A DNA stretch of 64,000 nt from Prevotella sp. ne3005 (GTDB lineage: Bacteria; Bacteroidota; Bacteroidia; Bacteroidales; Bacteroidaceae): positions 310,001 to 374,000 of the forward strand of contig NZ_FOCK01000001.1 of NCBI RefSeq assembly GCF_900110085.1, written 5' to 3'. Below are positions 16,788 through 24,822 of the stretch, in pieces (within the stretch, counting starts at the first letter, position 1; each line of letters starts with the position of its first letter). The notes under the pieces were generated by a model, which saw nothing but the letters and a program-made list of their open reading frames with translations, made no database searches and was not told the origin of the DNA. The translations under genes and the position numbers were made by a program.

Positions 16788-16874
16788 TTGTCATCTCGAG
16801 CGCCCCACCCTTTGTCATCTCGAGCGGAGTCGAGAGATCTCTCCATGCGCTCCGCTTAGTCGAGATGACACATC
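16788..16874. repeat. REP-like palindromic element, copy 2
   Basis: Two arm units followed by the full palindrome, nearly identical to copy 1 through its GATGACACATCAC end. It abuts the ABC exporter gene: the last codons of that gene come from a GAGCGGAGTC segment that is itself part of the repeat family. It may act as a transcript end for the vgrG2 operon. Confidence 0.7.
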
Positions 16875-18492
16875 ACCTTGGCATCCTGAGCGGAGTCTGC
16901 AGTTGGTCGTCTCCAATCCGATACATATCACACAATTCACACACGGAGGAGCGATGGGTGATGAAGAGCATGGTCTTGTCGGGATAGGCGGCGAAGAGAC
17001 GGCTGTATAGCTCGCGTTCGGTGGGCTCATCGAGCGAGCTGCTGATCTCGTCGAGCAGGAGGATGTCACCGCCATGCAACAGTCCGCGGGCGATGGCGAT
17101 ACGCTGAGCCTGACCTTCGCTGAGTCCGCTACCACGTTCGCCCAGTTCGGTATCAAGACCATCGGGCAGGTCGAGCACAAAGTCGGCACAGGCAGTGTGT
17201 AGCACCTCGCACAGTTCGGCATCGGTGGCATCGGGCTTGGCCAGTTGCAGGTTGTAGCGGATGGTGCCGCTCATCAGGGTGTTTCCCTGGGGCACGAAGC
17301 AGAGCTCCCCACCCTTCTCTACCGTTCCTTCCGTCGGCTCGATAAAACCGAGAATCAGCCTGAACAGCGTGGTCTTGCCGATACCAGTCTCACCCATGAT
17401 GGCGGTCTTCGTACCAGGCAGGAAGTCGTGGGAGAAATGCGACAGTATCTCCCTGTCGCCCTTGGCATAGCGGAACGACACGTCTTTGAAGCTGATGCCC
17501 TTCGCAGCGGTGTGGCCGACATGTGCGGCTGACGACGGCTGTTCCCCGTGATTTGCCAGTTCCTCCAGGCGGTCGATGCTCGCCGTGGCATGGATCACGC
17601 CAGGCACCATGTTGAGCAGTTGCAGGATCGGATGCTGGATCATGCCTACCAGCTGCAGGAACGATGTCATCACACCAAAGGTGATGGTGCCATTGCGCAG
17701 ACCGATGCCTCCCCATACGAATGCCAGGAGATAGCCCAGTCCGAACACGCAGCCCATGATGAGTCGGGCGAGAACCGTAAAGCGCAACCGCCTGACCACA
17801 TTCCCCTTCAGGCGTTGCTGCATGGAGTCGAGCCGCCCGGTGACCCACTGTTCACTGCCCAGCGAGCGCAGTACGGCATTGTGCTCCATACCCTCCTGCA
17901 CCTGCATCTGGATACGGCTCTCGTCCTGGCGGATGTCGAGGGTCATCTTTCTCAGTCGTCGGGCAATGAGTTTGCCGAAGACGATGGCCAGAGGGGTGAG
18001 CAGCAACAGGGCCCAAGCCAGACGGGCGTCGAACCACCGCATCAGCAGGAACGCCCCCGACAACTGTATCACCGTGATGACCATCTGAGGCAGCGTGTCG
18101 GTGCAGATGGCGCTCACCTGCTCGATGTCCTTCGCCAAGCGGGAGGTCACGTCGCCGGAGTGCAGCTCTTCGCCATCGTACAGCCGTCGGCGGAACAGAC
18201 TGCTGAAGATCCTCAGGCGCAGGGTGTTGGTCTGGCGGACGTTGGCAGTGGTGGTCAGCCAGAAGCCGACCTGTCGCAGCACGACACCGCCTAAGACGGT
18301 AGTCACCAGCCAGAAGACGACCTGCAGCACTTCATCGGCCGACACCGTACGGATGGTCTCGTCGATGAAGTGCCGGCTCAGCCATACCATCAACAGCCCG
18401 CACACCACCTGTCCGATGCCTGCTGCGATGTGCATTGCCGTATTCCAGCGGATGCCACGCATGTTGCGCCAAAACCAAGAGACGTATTTCAT
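16873..18492 (-). CDS. ABC exporter, fused permease and ATPase
   Basis: A 539-residue half-transporter. The ATG at 18492 overlaps the pqqD stop as ATGA, which decides the start. Residues 1-300 form the six-helix exporter domain. The ATPase domain has Walker A GETGIGKTT near residue 367, a Ser-Gly-Leu-Ser-Glu-Gly-Gln signature, Walker B Ile-Leu-Leu-Leu-Asp-Glu and the switch His in Phe-Ile-Thr-His-Arg. No C39 peptidase domain is fused to it, so any leader removal would fall to the S26-like peptidase two genes upstream. As last gene of the kinase/peptidase/PqqD cassette it probably exports a peptide or small molecule. The last few codons come from the adjoining repeat element. Confidence 0.85.
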   Translation of the reverse strand: MKYVSWFWRNMRGIRWNTAMHIAAGIGQVVCGLLMVWLSRHFIDETIRTVSADEVLQVVFWLVTTVLGGVVLRQVGFWLTTTANVRQTNTLRLRIFSSLFRRRLYDGEELHSGDVTSRLAKDIEQVSAICTDTLPQMVITVIQLSGAFLLMRWFDARLAWALLLLTPLAIVFGKLIARRLRKMTLDIRQDESRIQMQVQEGMEHNAVLRSLGSEQWVTGRLDSMQQRLKGNVVRRLRFTVLARLIMGCVFGLGYLLAFVWGGIGLRNGTITFGVMTSFLQLVGMIQHPILQLLNMVPGVIHATASIDRLEELANHGEQPSSAAHVGHTAAKGISFKDVSFRYAKGDREILSHFSHDFLPGTKTAIMGETGIGKTTLFRLILGFIEPTEGTVEKGGELCFVPQGNTLMSGTIRYNLQLAKPDATDAELCEVLHTACADFVLDLPDGLDTELGERGSGLSEGQAQRIAIARGLLHGGDILLLDEISSSLDEPTERELYSRLFAAYPDKTMLFITHRSSVCELCDMYRIGDDQLQTPLRMPR

Positions 18493-18758
18493 TCCACGAC
18501 GTCCACTTGCTGCCACTCGGCGATGATGTCGGCGACATCCTTTCGGGCTTCAGCTTCCGACACCTCGTATTCCTCACACAGTTTCTCAGCCAGGGAATCG
18601 ATGGTGAAGTCGCCCATCCCGACAGCCTGTTTCCACAACCATGCCGCCGACCCGTTAAGTGCCAGCATCTTACCGAAGTTAAGGGCACCGAGGCCCTCAC
18701 CTACAATCACATTCTCGCCGCACACCTCGCGCAGCACAAATCCCTTCTTTATTCTCAT
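18489..18758 (-). CDS. PqqD-like peptide-binding protein
   Basis: An 89-residue PqqD-type winged-helix protein. Members of this family bind leader peptides and present them to modifying enzymes or proteases. The family pattern is visible: an N-terminal hairpin (Phe-Val-Leu-Arg-Glu-Val...Val-Ile-Val-Gly-Glu-Gly), a Leu-Asn-Gly-Ser-Ala-Ala-Trp-Leu-Trp segment at about 34-43, and the final helix Ala-Arg-Lys-Asp-Val-Ala-Asp-Ile-Ile-Ala-Glu-Trp. Both ends overlap neighbours by the ATGA pattern, so it is translated together with the peptidase and the exporter. Relatives occur in lasso-peptide clusters and in the so-called HPr-rel-A systems. No precursor, B2 protease or cyclase gene is seen here. 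Confidence 0.85.
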   Translation of the reverse strand: MRIKKGFVLREVCGENVIVGEGLGALNFGKMLALNGSAAWLWKQAVGMGDFTIDSLAEKLCEEYEVSEAEARKDVADIIAEWQQVDVVE

Positions 18759-19210
18759 TTTCCCTTTTTACTTTTTTCCCTTTTTACCCTTCTATACACT
18801 GCCAACAAGTATCTTCTCACGGGGCGCAGCCAGAACCACAAACGGGCTCCGAACTGCCGCGGCCTGGTATACAGATAGTGCCTCCTGCCCTTGGCATCGA
18901 CCACATGGGTGGCGATGGCCTTGATGTTGCAGACGGCACAACGCTCGGTTCCCACGAGATTCCCATCACCCATCAGCGTGACGGTGTCGCCCTCGATCCG
19001 GATGATGCGGTGGACAACGTAACGGCCGTCATCCACCAAAGCAAATACGACATCGCCTATATTCGGCACAGAGGGCTTTTGCAGGATGACACTCTCCTGA
19101 CCGCCGATGATAAACGGCAGCATGCTACGTCCATCGACGGGCAGCGTCACACAGACCCCCTCTTCTACCAGCCGGATGGCTTCTTTCAGGATGTAATCGT
19201 CGTTTGGCAT
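18755..19210 (-). CDS. S24/S26-family signal-peptidase-like protein
   Basis: A 151-residue protein with the S26 catalytic-site motif Gly-Arg-Ser-Met-Leu-Pro-Phe (Ser29). The general base position reads Tyr-Val-Val-His-Arg (His67), so it seems to use the Ser-His arrangement of SipW/Sec11 enzymes rather than the bacterial Ser-Lys pair. The Gly-Asp-Gly-Asn box follows at about 81-84. I chose the ATG at 19210: it aligns the family and overlaps the kinase end by 25 bases; a longer frame reads into that gene. There is no clear membrane helix; the C-terminus is strongly basic and aromatic, possibly membrane-associated. In this cassette it could remove a leader from an exported peptide. Confidence 0.8.
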   Translation of the reverse strand: MPNDDYILKEAIRLVEEGVCVTLPVDGRSMLPFIIGGQESVILQKPSVPNIGDVVFALVDDGRYVVHRIIRIEGDTVTLMGDGNLVGTERCAVCNIKAIATHVVDAKGRRHYLYTRPRQFGARLWFWLRPVRRYLLAVYRRVKREKSKKGK

Positions 19211-20037
19211 AAGTTTGCAGCTTCTTGATCGGGCAGGCACTCCAGATGCCATATCGGCATGTTGGAAGCCAGCTCATTCTCCGTTTGGTGAAGACCGTTG
19301 GCAATCCCTTCATTCCAGCGCTGTCCACTGATGCTCGACACCAGAACCATATAGGCCTCAAGACCTTGCATCCTCTGGATCTGATTATAGGGTGCTTGAC
19401 TCAGCAGCACGACGCCACCCAACGGGTAACTCACGTTACGGTAACAGGGTGTCTTTCCACTCCAGGGCGAGCCATAGACAACAGACTGACCATCGGTGAT
19501 ACGCACCACAGGATTGTCGTCGTTGATCAGCACAGCCCCTTCGATGTGTTTCACCCACAGACCCGCATGAGTGCTCTTGCCCGTACCGCTACTGCCAAGG
19601 AACATATAGCCGCGGCCGTCATAGCTCACCGCTGCCGCATGGAAGAGTGCCGTACCCTTCTCGGCCGTCGACAGGGCATACATCACCATCACGGCATTGT
19701 CGATGGCCATCTTCGTGTGATGGCCAGTCAGGATGAGCCGACCCTCGCGATAGTCGTCGGTACAGACGAGCCAGCCTGCAGATACATTCCACCATATAAA
19801 CTCATATACAGGCTCAAGGTCAGCAGTTCGTCCACAAACGATCTGCTGACCCTCTTCCTCCTGGCGGAGATCCTCTATATAACTGACGGCTTGGCCGTCG
19901 GCAATCGCGAGCATGAAGACTGGATCGCCTACAGCCTCACTGGTCAGAAACGGTTCGTAGTTGTCCATCAGTGCGAAGACTTCCGCACCGCCAGAGACAC
20001 CGAACGTGTGACCTGCCACCTGATAATATCTTCTCAT
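19186..20037 (-). CDS. HPr kinase-related protein
   Basis: A 283-residue protein with an HprK/PEPCK-type P-loop, GSSGTGKST at 148-156, and the second signature Gly-Ser-Pro-Trp-Ser-Gly-Lys-Thr near 212-219, plus an Asp-Asp pair between them (Ile-Asn-Asp-Asp-Asn). The N-terminal half resembles the regulatory part of HprK-related proteins in peptide clusters rather than true HPr kinase. No HPr or PTS gene is nearby. Proteins of this kind accompany PqqD-like proteins and S26 peptidases in HPr-rel-A clusters, and some lasso-peptide kinases phosphorylate the peptide. Its substrate here is unknown. It begins 22 bases after the PAP2 gene with no obvious promoter, so it is probably part of the vgrG2 transcript. 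Confidence 0.8.
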   Translation of the reverse strand: MRRYYQVAGHTFGVSGGAEVFALMDNYEPFLTSEAVGDPVFMLAIADGQAVSYIEDLRQEEEGQQIVCGRTADLEPVYEFIWWNVSAGWLVCTDDYREGRLILTGHHTKMAIDNAVMVMYALSTAEKGTALFHAAAVSYDGRGYMFLGSSGTGKSTHAGLWVKHIEGAVLINDDNPVVRITDGQSVVYGSPWSGKTPCYRNVSYPLGGVVLLSQAPYNQIQRMQGLEAYMVLVSSISGQRWNEGIANGLHQTENELASNMPIWHLECLPDQEAANLCQTTITS

Positions 20038-20059
20038 TCAGAAGATCTTCAGATATGCC

Positions 20060-20878
20060 TTATTTGATAGCTGCAATCTTGGCTGCCTTAGCCGCAGCTT
20101 TGGCACGCTTGGCGGCGGCCTTCTTATAGGCCTTCATCTCGACGATGGTGGCAAGACCCATCTTCACACGGAACTCCTCACGGGCAAGGCGCATCTGCTC
20201 GAGGAAACGCTCACTGGTGTGCAGACGGGCATAGGCGGCGGCAGCTGCCAGACGGGCGGCATTGACATCACTCTGCCAGTGGGCACCGACGATGAGACGG
20301 CTGTCGCCGTACATCAGGCCGCGAGCCAGGATGGTGTCGGCACGGTCGGGGTTGATCTCAGAGAGCAGCAGCGCAGAACTCCAGCCGAGCAGCGTGTGGC
20401 CTGAGGGATAAGAGCCGTTCTTGCGGAGTGCAGGCTCATCCTCTGGGGTGAGCGTCGGCTCGTTGAAGCGCATGAAGGGGCGCTTGCGCATGTAATATCT
20501 TTTGGGCAGTGTGCAGATGCTGTCGCAGGTGGCAGTACCCTCACGCAATACCTTATAGATCTCGGGGGTCTCTTCCTTGGAAATCTGCAGGCCGAAAGGC
20601 TCGCTGAACTCACGGATGATACAGTCGAGGCCATAGACGGCATCGCGGATGGCAATGTCGGCGCGCTCCTTGCAATTACGCATCTGCTTGCCCCACATAT
20701 ACTGCATGATATCGTAGGCAAAAGCAGGGCCGATGGTATCGGGAGGTGCGGGACACCATTTCACCATGTCGGGCATCTCTGCGGTAGTAAAGTAGGCATC
20801 AACGGGGGTTTTGTCACTCTGTGCCGAGGCACACACGGAAGCCATCATCATGACGGCCATTGTCAATAACTTTTTCAT
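20060..20878 (-). CDS. Periplasmic PAP2-family acid phosphatase
   Basis: A 272-residue class A-type acid phosphatase. A cleavable signal peptide covers residues 1-19 (ending Ala-Ser-Ala-Gln). The three PAP2 catalytic motifs are present in order: Lys-x6-Arg-Pro (KRYYMRKRP, about 126-134), Pro-Ser-Gly-His (about 158-161) and Ser-Arg-x5-His-x3-Asp (about 194-204). Such enzymes release phosphate from nucleotides and other phosphomonoesters in the periplasm; lipid phosphates are another possibility. The Lys/Ala-rich C-terminus is unusual. It lies 19 bases after an OprP-like porin gene, which suggests joint phosphate scavenging. Confidence 0.88.
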   Translation of the reverse strand: MKKLLTMAVMMMASVCASAQSDKTPVDAYFTTAEMPDMVKWCPAPPDTIGPAFAYDIMQYMWGKQMRNCKERADIAIRDAVYGLDCIIREFSEPFGLQISKEETPEIYKVLREGTATCDSICTLPKRYYMRKRPFMRFNEPTLTPEDEPALRKNGSYPSGHTLLGWSSALLLSEINPDRADTILARGLMYGDSRLIVGAHWQSDVNAARLAAAAAYARLHTSERFLEQMRLAREEFRVKMGLATIVEMKAYKKAAAKRAKAAAKAAKIAAIK

Positions 20879-20897
20879 AATCGAATTATTTTGAGCT

Positions 20898-22040
20898 TTA
20901 GAATTTTACTTGCAAACGCGTTTCGAGGATGCTGCACTCATTGTCGGCAAAGCCGCTGCGATTGGTCACCTTGGTATATGAGGCACGCACACGCCAGATC
21001 ATATACTTATTGGGGTAGAAGTTGTAGCAGAGCGCCCAGTCGTTGAGGTAGCCGCCATAGACTCCTGCAGAGGCATCGGAGAGCGACGTGTAGTTGTACT
21101 GCAGGCAGACCTCCATGTTGCCGGGATCGGGGGTGGCAATACCACCGTCGCCCATGTTGGGAGCATAGTTGCGACCCTTGACGAGCGCACGCAGGGTGAC
21201 GTAGGCACCGCTGCCGGTGAAGCTCTCCAGATTGTTTTCACGGGTGATCCGATTCCAGAAGTACTGCCCTACCACGGCGAATCGACCCTGAGAGTACATC
21301 ACCTCGGGCGAGAACTTATACATGGTCTTGGCATCGGTGACAACAGCCTGTTGGGCGTTGACCTTAGCGACACGCATCGGCCAACGGGAAGTGAGGGTGA
21401 ACTGCTTGTGGTTCATGTCCTTATTACTGCTGTAACGGGCGCCCTCAAGGCCACCACTGATACCCACCTGAAACATCTTGCCACGCTGGGCATAAGGACG
21501 GTAGAGCAGTCGCGTCATGGCACCGATAGCCTGATCGCCAGTCTGGTCGGTAGTGGCCTTCATGGCATCGCTCTCCACCACAACACTGGCAGTGCCGAGG
21601 AACTTCTCTGCAGAGTGCTCGTACATGATACCAATCATACGGTCGTTGTTGAACACGGCGTTGCTCTGGGGCTCCTCCATGGTCTCCTTGAACGACGAGC
21701 TGGTACTGCTCTGGAAGCCGTACTGATGGATGAAGTAACCGCCACGGATGAAGTTCTTCTTATCGAAGTCGTACTGCAGCCAGACGTCTTTCATGTTCAC
21801 CTTACCATAGGCATAGCCCATGTCGATCTTTCCTTTCCACTGACCATAAGAGAAGCCGACACCCACACGAAAATCGGGAATGCCGACACCACTCTTCAGG
21901 TCGTCCTCCTGATGTTGCGGATTGACATAGGCAGCATCGAAGAGGATACGTCCCGACGGCTTTACCGTCAGCTTGGGTTCCTCCTGTGCGTAAACAGCGA
22001 CAGCAAGGCCCCAAGCGACTAAAGTTAGTTTCAGTCTCAT
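20898..22040 (-). CDS. OprO/OprP-like outer-membrane porin
   Basis: A 380-residue beta-barrel protein with signal peptide (residues 1-18, ending Val-Tyr-Ala-Gln). It consists of alternating amphipathic strands, with Gly-Gly-Tyr-Phe-Ile-His-Gln-Tyr-Gly and Met-Tyr-Lys-Phe-Ser-Pro-Glu-Val segments as in phosphate-selective porins O and P, and ends in a typical aromatic barrel strand (Leu-Gln-Val-Lys-Phe). It sits between the 242-residue T6SS-associated gene (23 bases) and the acid phosphatase. A role in uptake of phosphate or other anions is likely from the family; the pairing with a phosphatase supports phosphate. Confidence 0.8.
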   Translation of the reverse strand: MRLKLTLVAWGLAVAVYAQEEPKLTVKPSGRILFDAAYVNPQHQEDDLKSGVGIPDFRVGVGFSYGQWKGKIDMGYAYGKVNMKDVWLQYDFDKKNFIRGGYFIHQYGFQSSTSSSFKETMEEPQSNAVFNNDRMIGIMYEHSAEKFLGTASVVVESDAMKATTDQTGDQAIGAMTRLLYRPYAQRGKMFQVGISGGLEGARYSSNKDMNHKQFTLTSRWPMRVAKVNAQQAVVTDAKTMYKFSPEVMYSQGRFAVVGQYFWNRITRENNLESFTGSGAYVTLRALVKGRNYAPNMGDGGIATPDPGNMEVCLQYNYTSLSDASAGVYGGYLNDWALCYNFYPNKYMIWRVRASYTKVTNRSGFADNECSILETRLQVKF

Positions 22041-22063
22041 ATGCTTCTGTTGGTTATGTTTTG

Positions 22064-22792
22064 TCAGTTGGCCTCCTCTTCATGTTTACCCATGCGCATG
22101 GAGTAGGTCACGTTCTCACCACGAGCGTCTTCCTTCTCCTTCTGCTTCTGGTCGAGATCGGCTTTCTGGTTAAGCCACTTGTTATGGGCATCCTCGATTT
22201 CCTGGAGTTTCTCGTGATAGAGACCGTCGCGATGCTCAGTCCACTGCTTATTCAGTTTGTCGCGCTCAGCCTTGATCAGTCGCATATTCTCTGGTGTCTC
22301 GTCGACAGTCAAGACGGCCAGTTTCACGTCGGCATTTGTATTAGCCACATCCATCTGGTTCTTACACCCCTCATATAAGGCCTCAACTCCTTTCTTAAGC
22401 GCATCGTAACGATCGTCGTCGACTTCGGGCATAGTGACCAGGATATAATGTGCATCGGCCTCCGTGGGCTCATCATTCTCATCGAGGGTATCAACCTTCA
22501 TGATTTTCTCCTCCTGTTTGAACTCTGGATGGACAGCCATGATACCCTTGGCCACAGCCAGCATATCCTCTTCGAACTTGGGGAAAATCATAAAGCTATA
22601 ATCATCCTTTCTGGCAATGACAGTACACTTCTCCAGATTCTTCATCTCGCCCTCAACCAGTACCTGTACAGGCAGGAGTGACACTTCCTCAGCCTTGATG
22701 CACAGGTTCTTCAGATTATAGCCGAACATCGTACTATAGTTACTGAGTGACTCAGACAACTGTTCGAACTCTCTTATAATACTTCTTCTCAT
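22064..22792 (-). CDS. vgrG-associated small protein (family A, copy 2)
   Basis: A 242-residue protein, paralogue of 8562-9254, with the same opening block (Met-Phe-Gly-Tyr-Asn-Leu-Lys-Asn-Leu-Cys-Ile-Lys-Ala-Glu at about 22-35), the Val-His-Pro-Glu-Phe and Met-Pro-Glu-Val-Asp-Asp-Asp-Arg-Tyr-Asp blocks, then a long Glu/Lys-rich helix. It lacks signal peptide and membrane segments. It follows the 654-residue spike-like gene as its relative follows the 662-residue one. The two copies have diverged much more than the C-termini of the spike-like proteins. A dedicated adaptor for its own VgrG or spike partner is a reasonable guess. No known domain is recognised. Confidence 0.6.
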   Translation of the reverse strand: MRRSIIREFEQLSESLSNYSTMFGYNLKNLCIKAEEVSLLPVQVLVEGEMKNLEKCTVIARKDDYSFMIFPKFEEDMLAVAKGIMAVHPEFKQEEKIMKVDTLDENDEPTEADAHYILVTMPEVDDDRYDALKKGVEALYEGCKNQMDVANTNADVKLAVLTVDETPENMRLIKAERDKLNKQWTEHRDGLYHEKLQEIEDAHNKWLNQKADLDQKQKEKEDARGENVTYSMRMGKHEEEAN

Positions 22793-22802
22793 AATTATTC
22801 TA

Positions 22803-22850
22803 TATTATTACCTTACCCTTTTTTACCTTTTTACTTTTTTACCTTTCTCC
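22803..22850. repeat. Heptamer-like purine run between module genes
   Basis: The gap carries the same minus-strand AGTAAAAA/GGTAAAAA units as 9255-9302 and at the equivalent place, directly after the stop of the spike-like gene. It was probably copied with the module. Confidence 0.6.
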
Positions 22851-24814
22851 TACCCTTCTTTCGGAGCGTCTTCGGTCTTCAGCTTCGCACTCAGGCTGCC
22901 GCCACCGCCACCGGCTCCTACGGCCATACCGTCGCTGATATTGGGCGACTTGAGCGCACTCTTGGCCTCCACACTGTCGGCCGACACCTTCGGAGCCTTG
23001 AGCTCGCCCTTGACCTCGGTCTTGGCATTGATGGTCGTGTCGCCATAGACTGCCGTCTTGCTGCCACCAACGTTGGCGTTGCCGCCGTCGAGCTGAACAA
23101 CAGCCTTGCCGTCGCCCTGCTGGGCCTCGAACGTCTTGTCGGCAAACAGGCCCATCTCTTCGCTCACGGCCTGCAGCTTTTTGCTCTTGATGTCCTTCGA
23201 CTTCGCACCCATGTACATCTTCTCTGAGACGAGCGTCATCGTGCTGCCTGCAGCCAGCTTGTCGTCGGTCAGCTTCTCCTTGTCGACATCCATCGACTTC
23301 ACATCCACAGCCTTGGCGTTGACGCTGAAGCTACCCGTAGACTTGCCTTCGGCATCGGCAGCCAGAAAGGCGGTCTTCTCGGCGCGTACGGAAACCTTAC
23401 CGTCCTTGGTAAGGGCCTTCGTCGCAAGTTTGCCGTCCTTCACCTCATAATCAAGGCTCTCGACAGTAAAGGTCTTCGACCTGAAGATGACATCACCCTC
23501 GGCAGTGTACTCACCCTTAGTAATCTTGTCCTGATCGTCGCGCTCAATATCCTTCGGATTCGTGGTAGCCACCTCAATGGTCTTGGCGGTCATCGAGATC
23601 TTACTATCGGCTGTCAGTTCTTTTTCCTTGATTCCCTTATCGTCTTTCTGGTAGTCGATAGCCTCCATAATGATTTCCTTCGACTTGACATTAACCTTTC
23701 CAACAACAGGAAGTTCCTTTCCGTCGTTAGTCACATTAACAGAGGTAAGAGAGATATTCTGTGAATTAACTGTAAAGGTACCGTCTTCAACGAGTTTACC
23801 AGTACCGTCGGACATGCTCACGCCGAATCGTGGTGTCTGGATGCTGATGCCAGCCTCAGGATTAATGTGGAAATTGCCGTCACCATCAGAGGTTGACATG
23901 GTAATATTCTCTGCTACGATACTCATCGAGGCACCAGTGGTATTTTTCTTGAAGTCGTCGCCAGTCTTAATCTCCTTCTTCTCGGCCTCTAGTGCCTTCT
24001 TCTTACGGTTCACTTCAGCCAGCAGCGAGACTGTATGGATGAAATCGGCAGTGGTGCTATACAACGAAGGCATCACAGACTCCATCTGATCATGCAGATT
24101 ATCTATATCCTTCAGAGTGACACGTGACAGGAAACCATCAGAAACATTCAGTTTCTCTTCAGCATCCAACAAGTTGGACATCTGTTTAAAGAATGTGTCT
24201 AATGTCTTCTTCTGCCCATCCATCTGTTTCTTCAGATTGTCGGCCTGTGTAGAAAGATCTTTCACCTCGTCCTCGATAGCCTTTTTCCGGCCATCAGCCG
24301 AAACAGCGGACTCTAACTGCAGGCTGTTGTCAGCATGAATCCTGACACCGCCCTTACCAGCGAGAGCTGGAGCCTGAGAAAAGGCATCCTTGGCATCGCT
24401 GCTGTGGAGCACGATATCCGTAGCCTGAGAGACAATCTCCGAGGTTGGGCATACCACATTCTCCAGTCCGTCGATACCAGGATCAACTGCCACCTGGCGT
24501 ATGCTCGGTGCACGAGAGATAATCCGGCCATTAGTACCAACACCCTCCTGAGAGATTTCATTGCCTTTGACGATGATACGCCCGAAGCCCTGCAGATCGC
24601 CAGTTCTGTCGACGTTACCGATTACGATTTCCGGTGCGGAGATAACGATACGAGTGTCGTCATGATAGAAAAGGCCTTCGCCCATCTTGTTGAAGATATC
24701 ACTCTTGATCTGCTGCACCTCTGCCTTCTGCTGGTGGATCTCCTCCAGATCTTTCTCTACGCTTTTTTGGAAGTTCTCTAACAGTTTCTTCCAGTCATCA
24801 TATATATATCCCAT
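22850..24814 (-). CDS. Spike-like repeat protein paired with VgrG2
   Basis: A 654-residue paralogue of the product of 9302-11290: N-terminal coiled coil, VVISAPEIVIGNVDR at about residues 56-70, a central coiled coil (about 175-290), then beta-repeat strands and a Gly-rich stretch before the same Asp-Ala-Pro-Lys-Glu-Gly end. From about residue 425 to the end the two proteins are nearly identical, and the DNA also matches closely, while the first 420 residues are clearly diverged. Such a mosaic points to gene conversion or module swapping. It lies 8 bases after vgrG2. A trimeric spike add-on or effector carrier is inferred; no enzymatic motif is recognised. Confidence 0.6.
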   Translation of the reverse strand: MGYIYDDWKKLLENFQKSVEKDLEEIHQQKAEVQQIKSDIFNKMGEGLFYHDDTRIVISAPEIVIGNVDRTGDLQGFGRIIVKGNEISQEGVGTNGRIISRAPSIRQVAVDPGIDGLENVVCPTSEIVSQATDIVLHSSDAKDAFSQAPALAGKGGVRIHADNSLQLESAVSADGRKKAIEDEVKDLSTQADNLKKQMDGQKKTLDTFFKQMSNLLDAEEKLNVSDGFLSRVTLKDIDNLHDQMESVMPSLYSTTADFIHTVSLLAEVNRKKKALEAEKKEIKTGDDFKKNTTGASMSIVAENITMSTSDGDGNFHINPEAGISIQTPRFGVSMSDGTGKLVEDGTFTVNSQNISLTSVNVTNDGKELPVVGKVNVKSKEIIMEAIDYQKDDKGIKEKELTADSKISMTAKTIEVATTNPKDIERDDQDKITKGEYTAEGDVIFRSKTFTVESLDYEVKDGKLATKALTKDGKVSVRAEKTAFLAADAEGKSTGSFSVNAKAVDVKSMDVDKEKLTDDKLAAGSTMTLVSEKMYMGAKSKDIKSKKLQAVSEEMGLFADKTFEAQQGDGKAVVQLDGGNANVGGSKTAVYGDTTINAKTEVKGELKAPKVSADSVEAKSALKSPNISDGMAVGAGGGGGSLSAKLKTEDAPKEG

Positions 24815-24822
24815 AACTATAA

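Larger units (their letters stand above)
15711..16872. other. Repeat-rich gap with no conventional gene
   Basis: About 1.2 kb between the vgrG1 promoter and the end of the ABC exporter gene. It holds a possible tiny plus-strand gene with its own terminator, a short tandem array, two near-identical 60-base copies of a REP-like palindrome, a 365-base inverted-repeat element and a 22-base tandem array, each listed separately. The longer open frames here read through the repeats and show no protein character. Confidence 0.75.

Noticed and set aside
19186..20037. Genuine HPr kinase/phosphorylase of carbon control
   Set aside because: The N-terminal domain and context do not fit; no HPr or PTS gene is present, and the gene is tied to PqqD and S26 genes.
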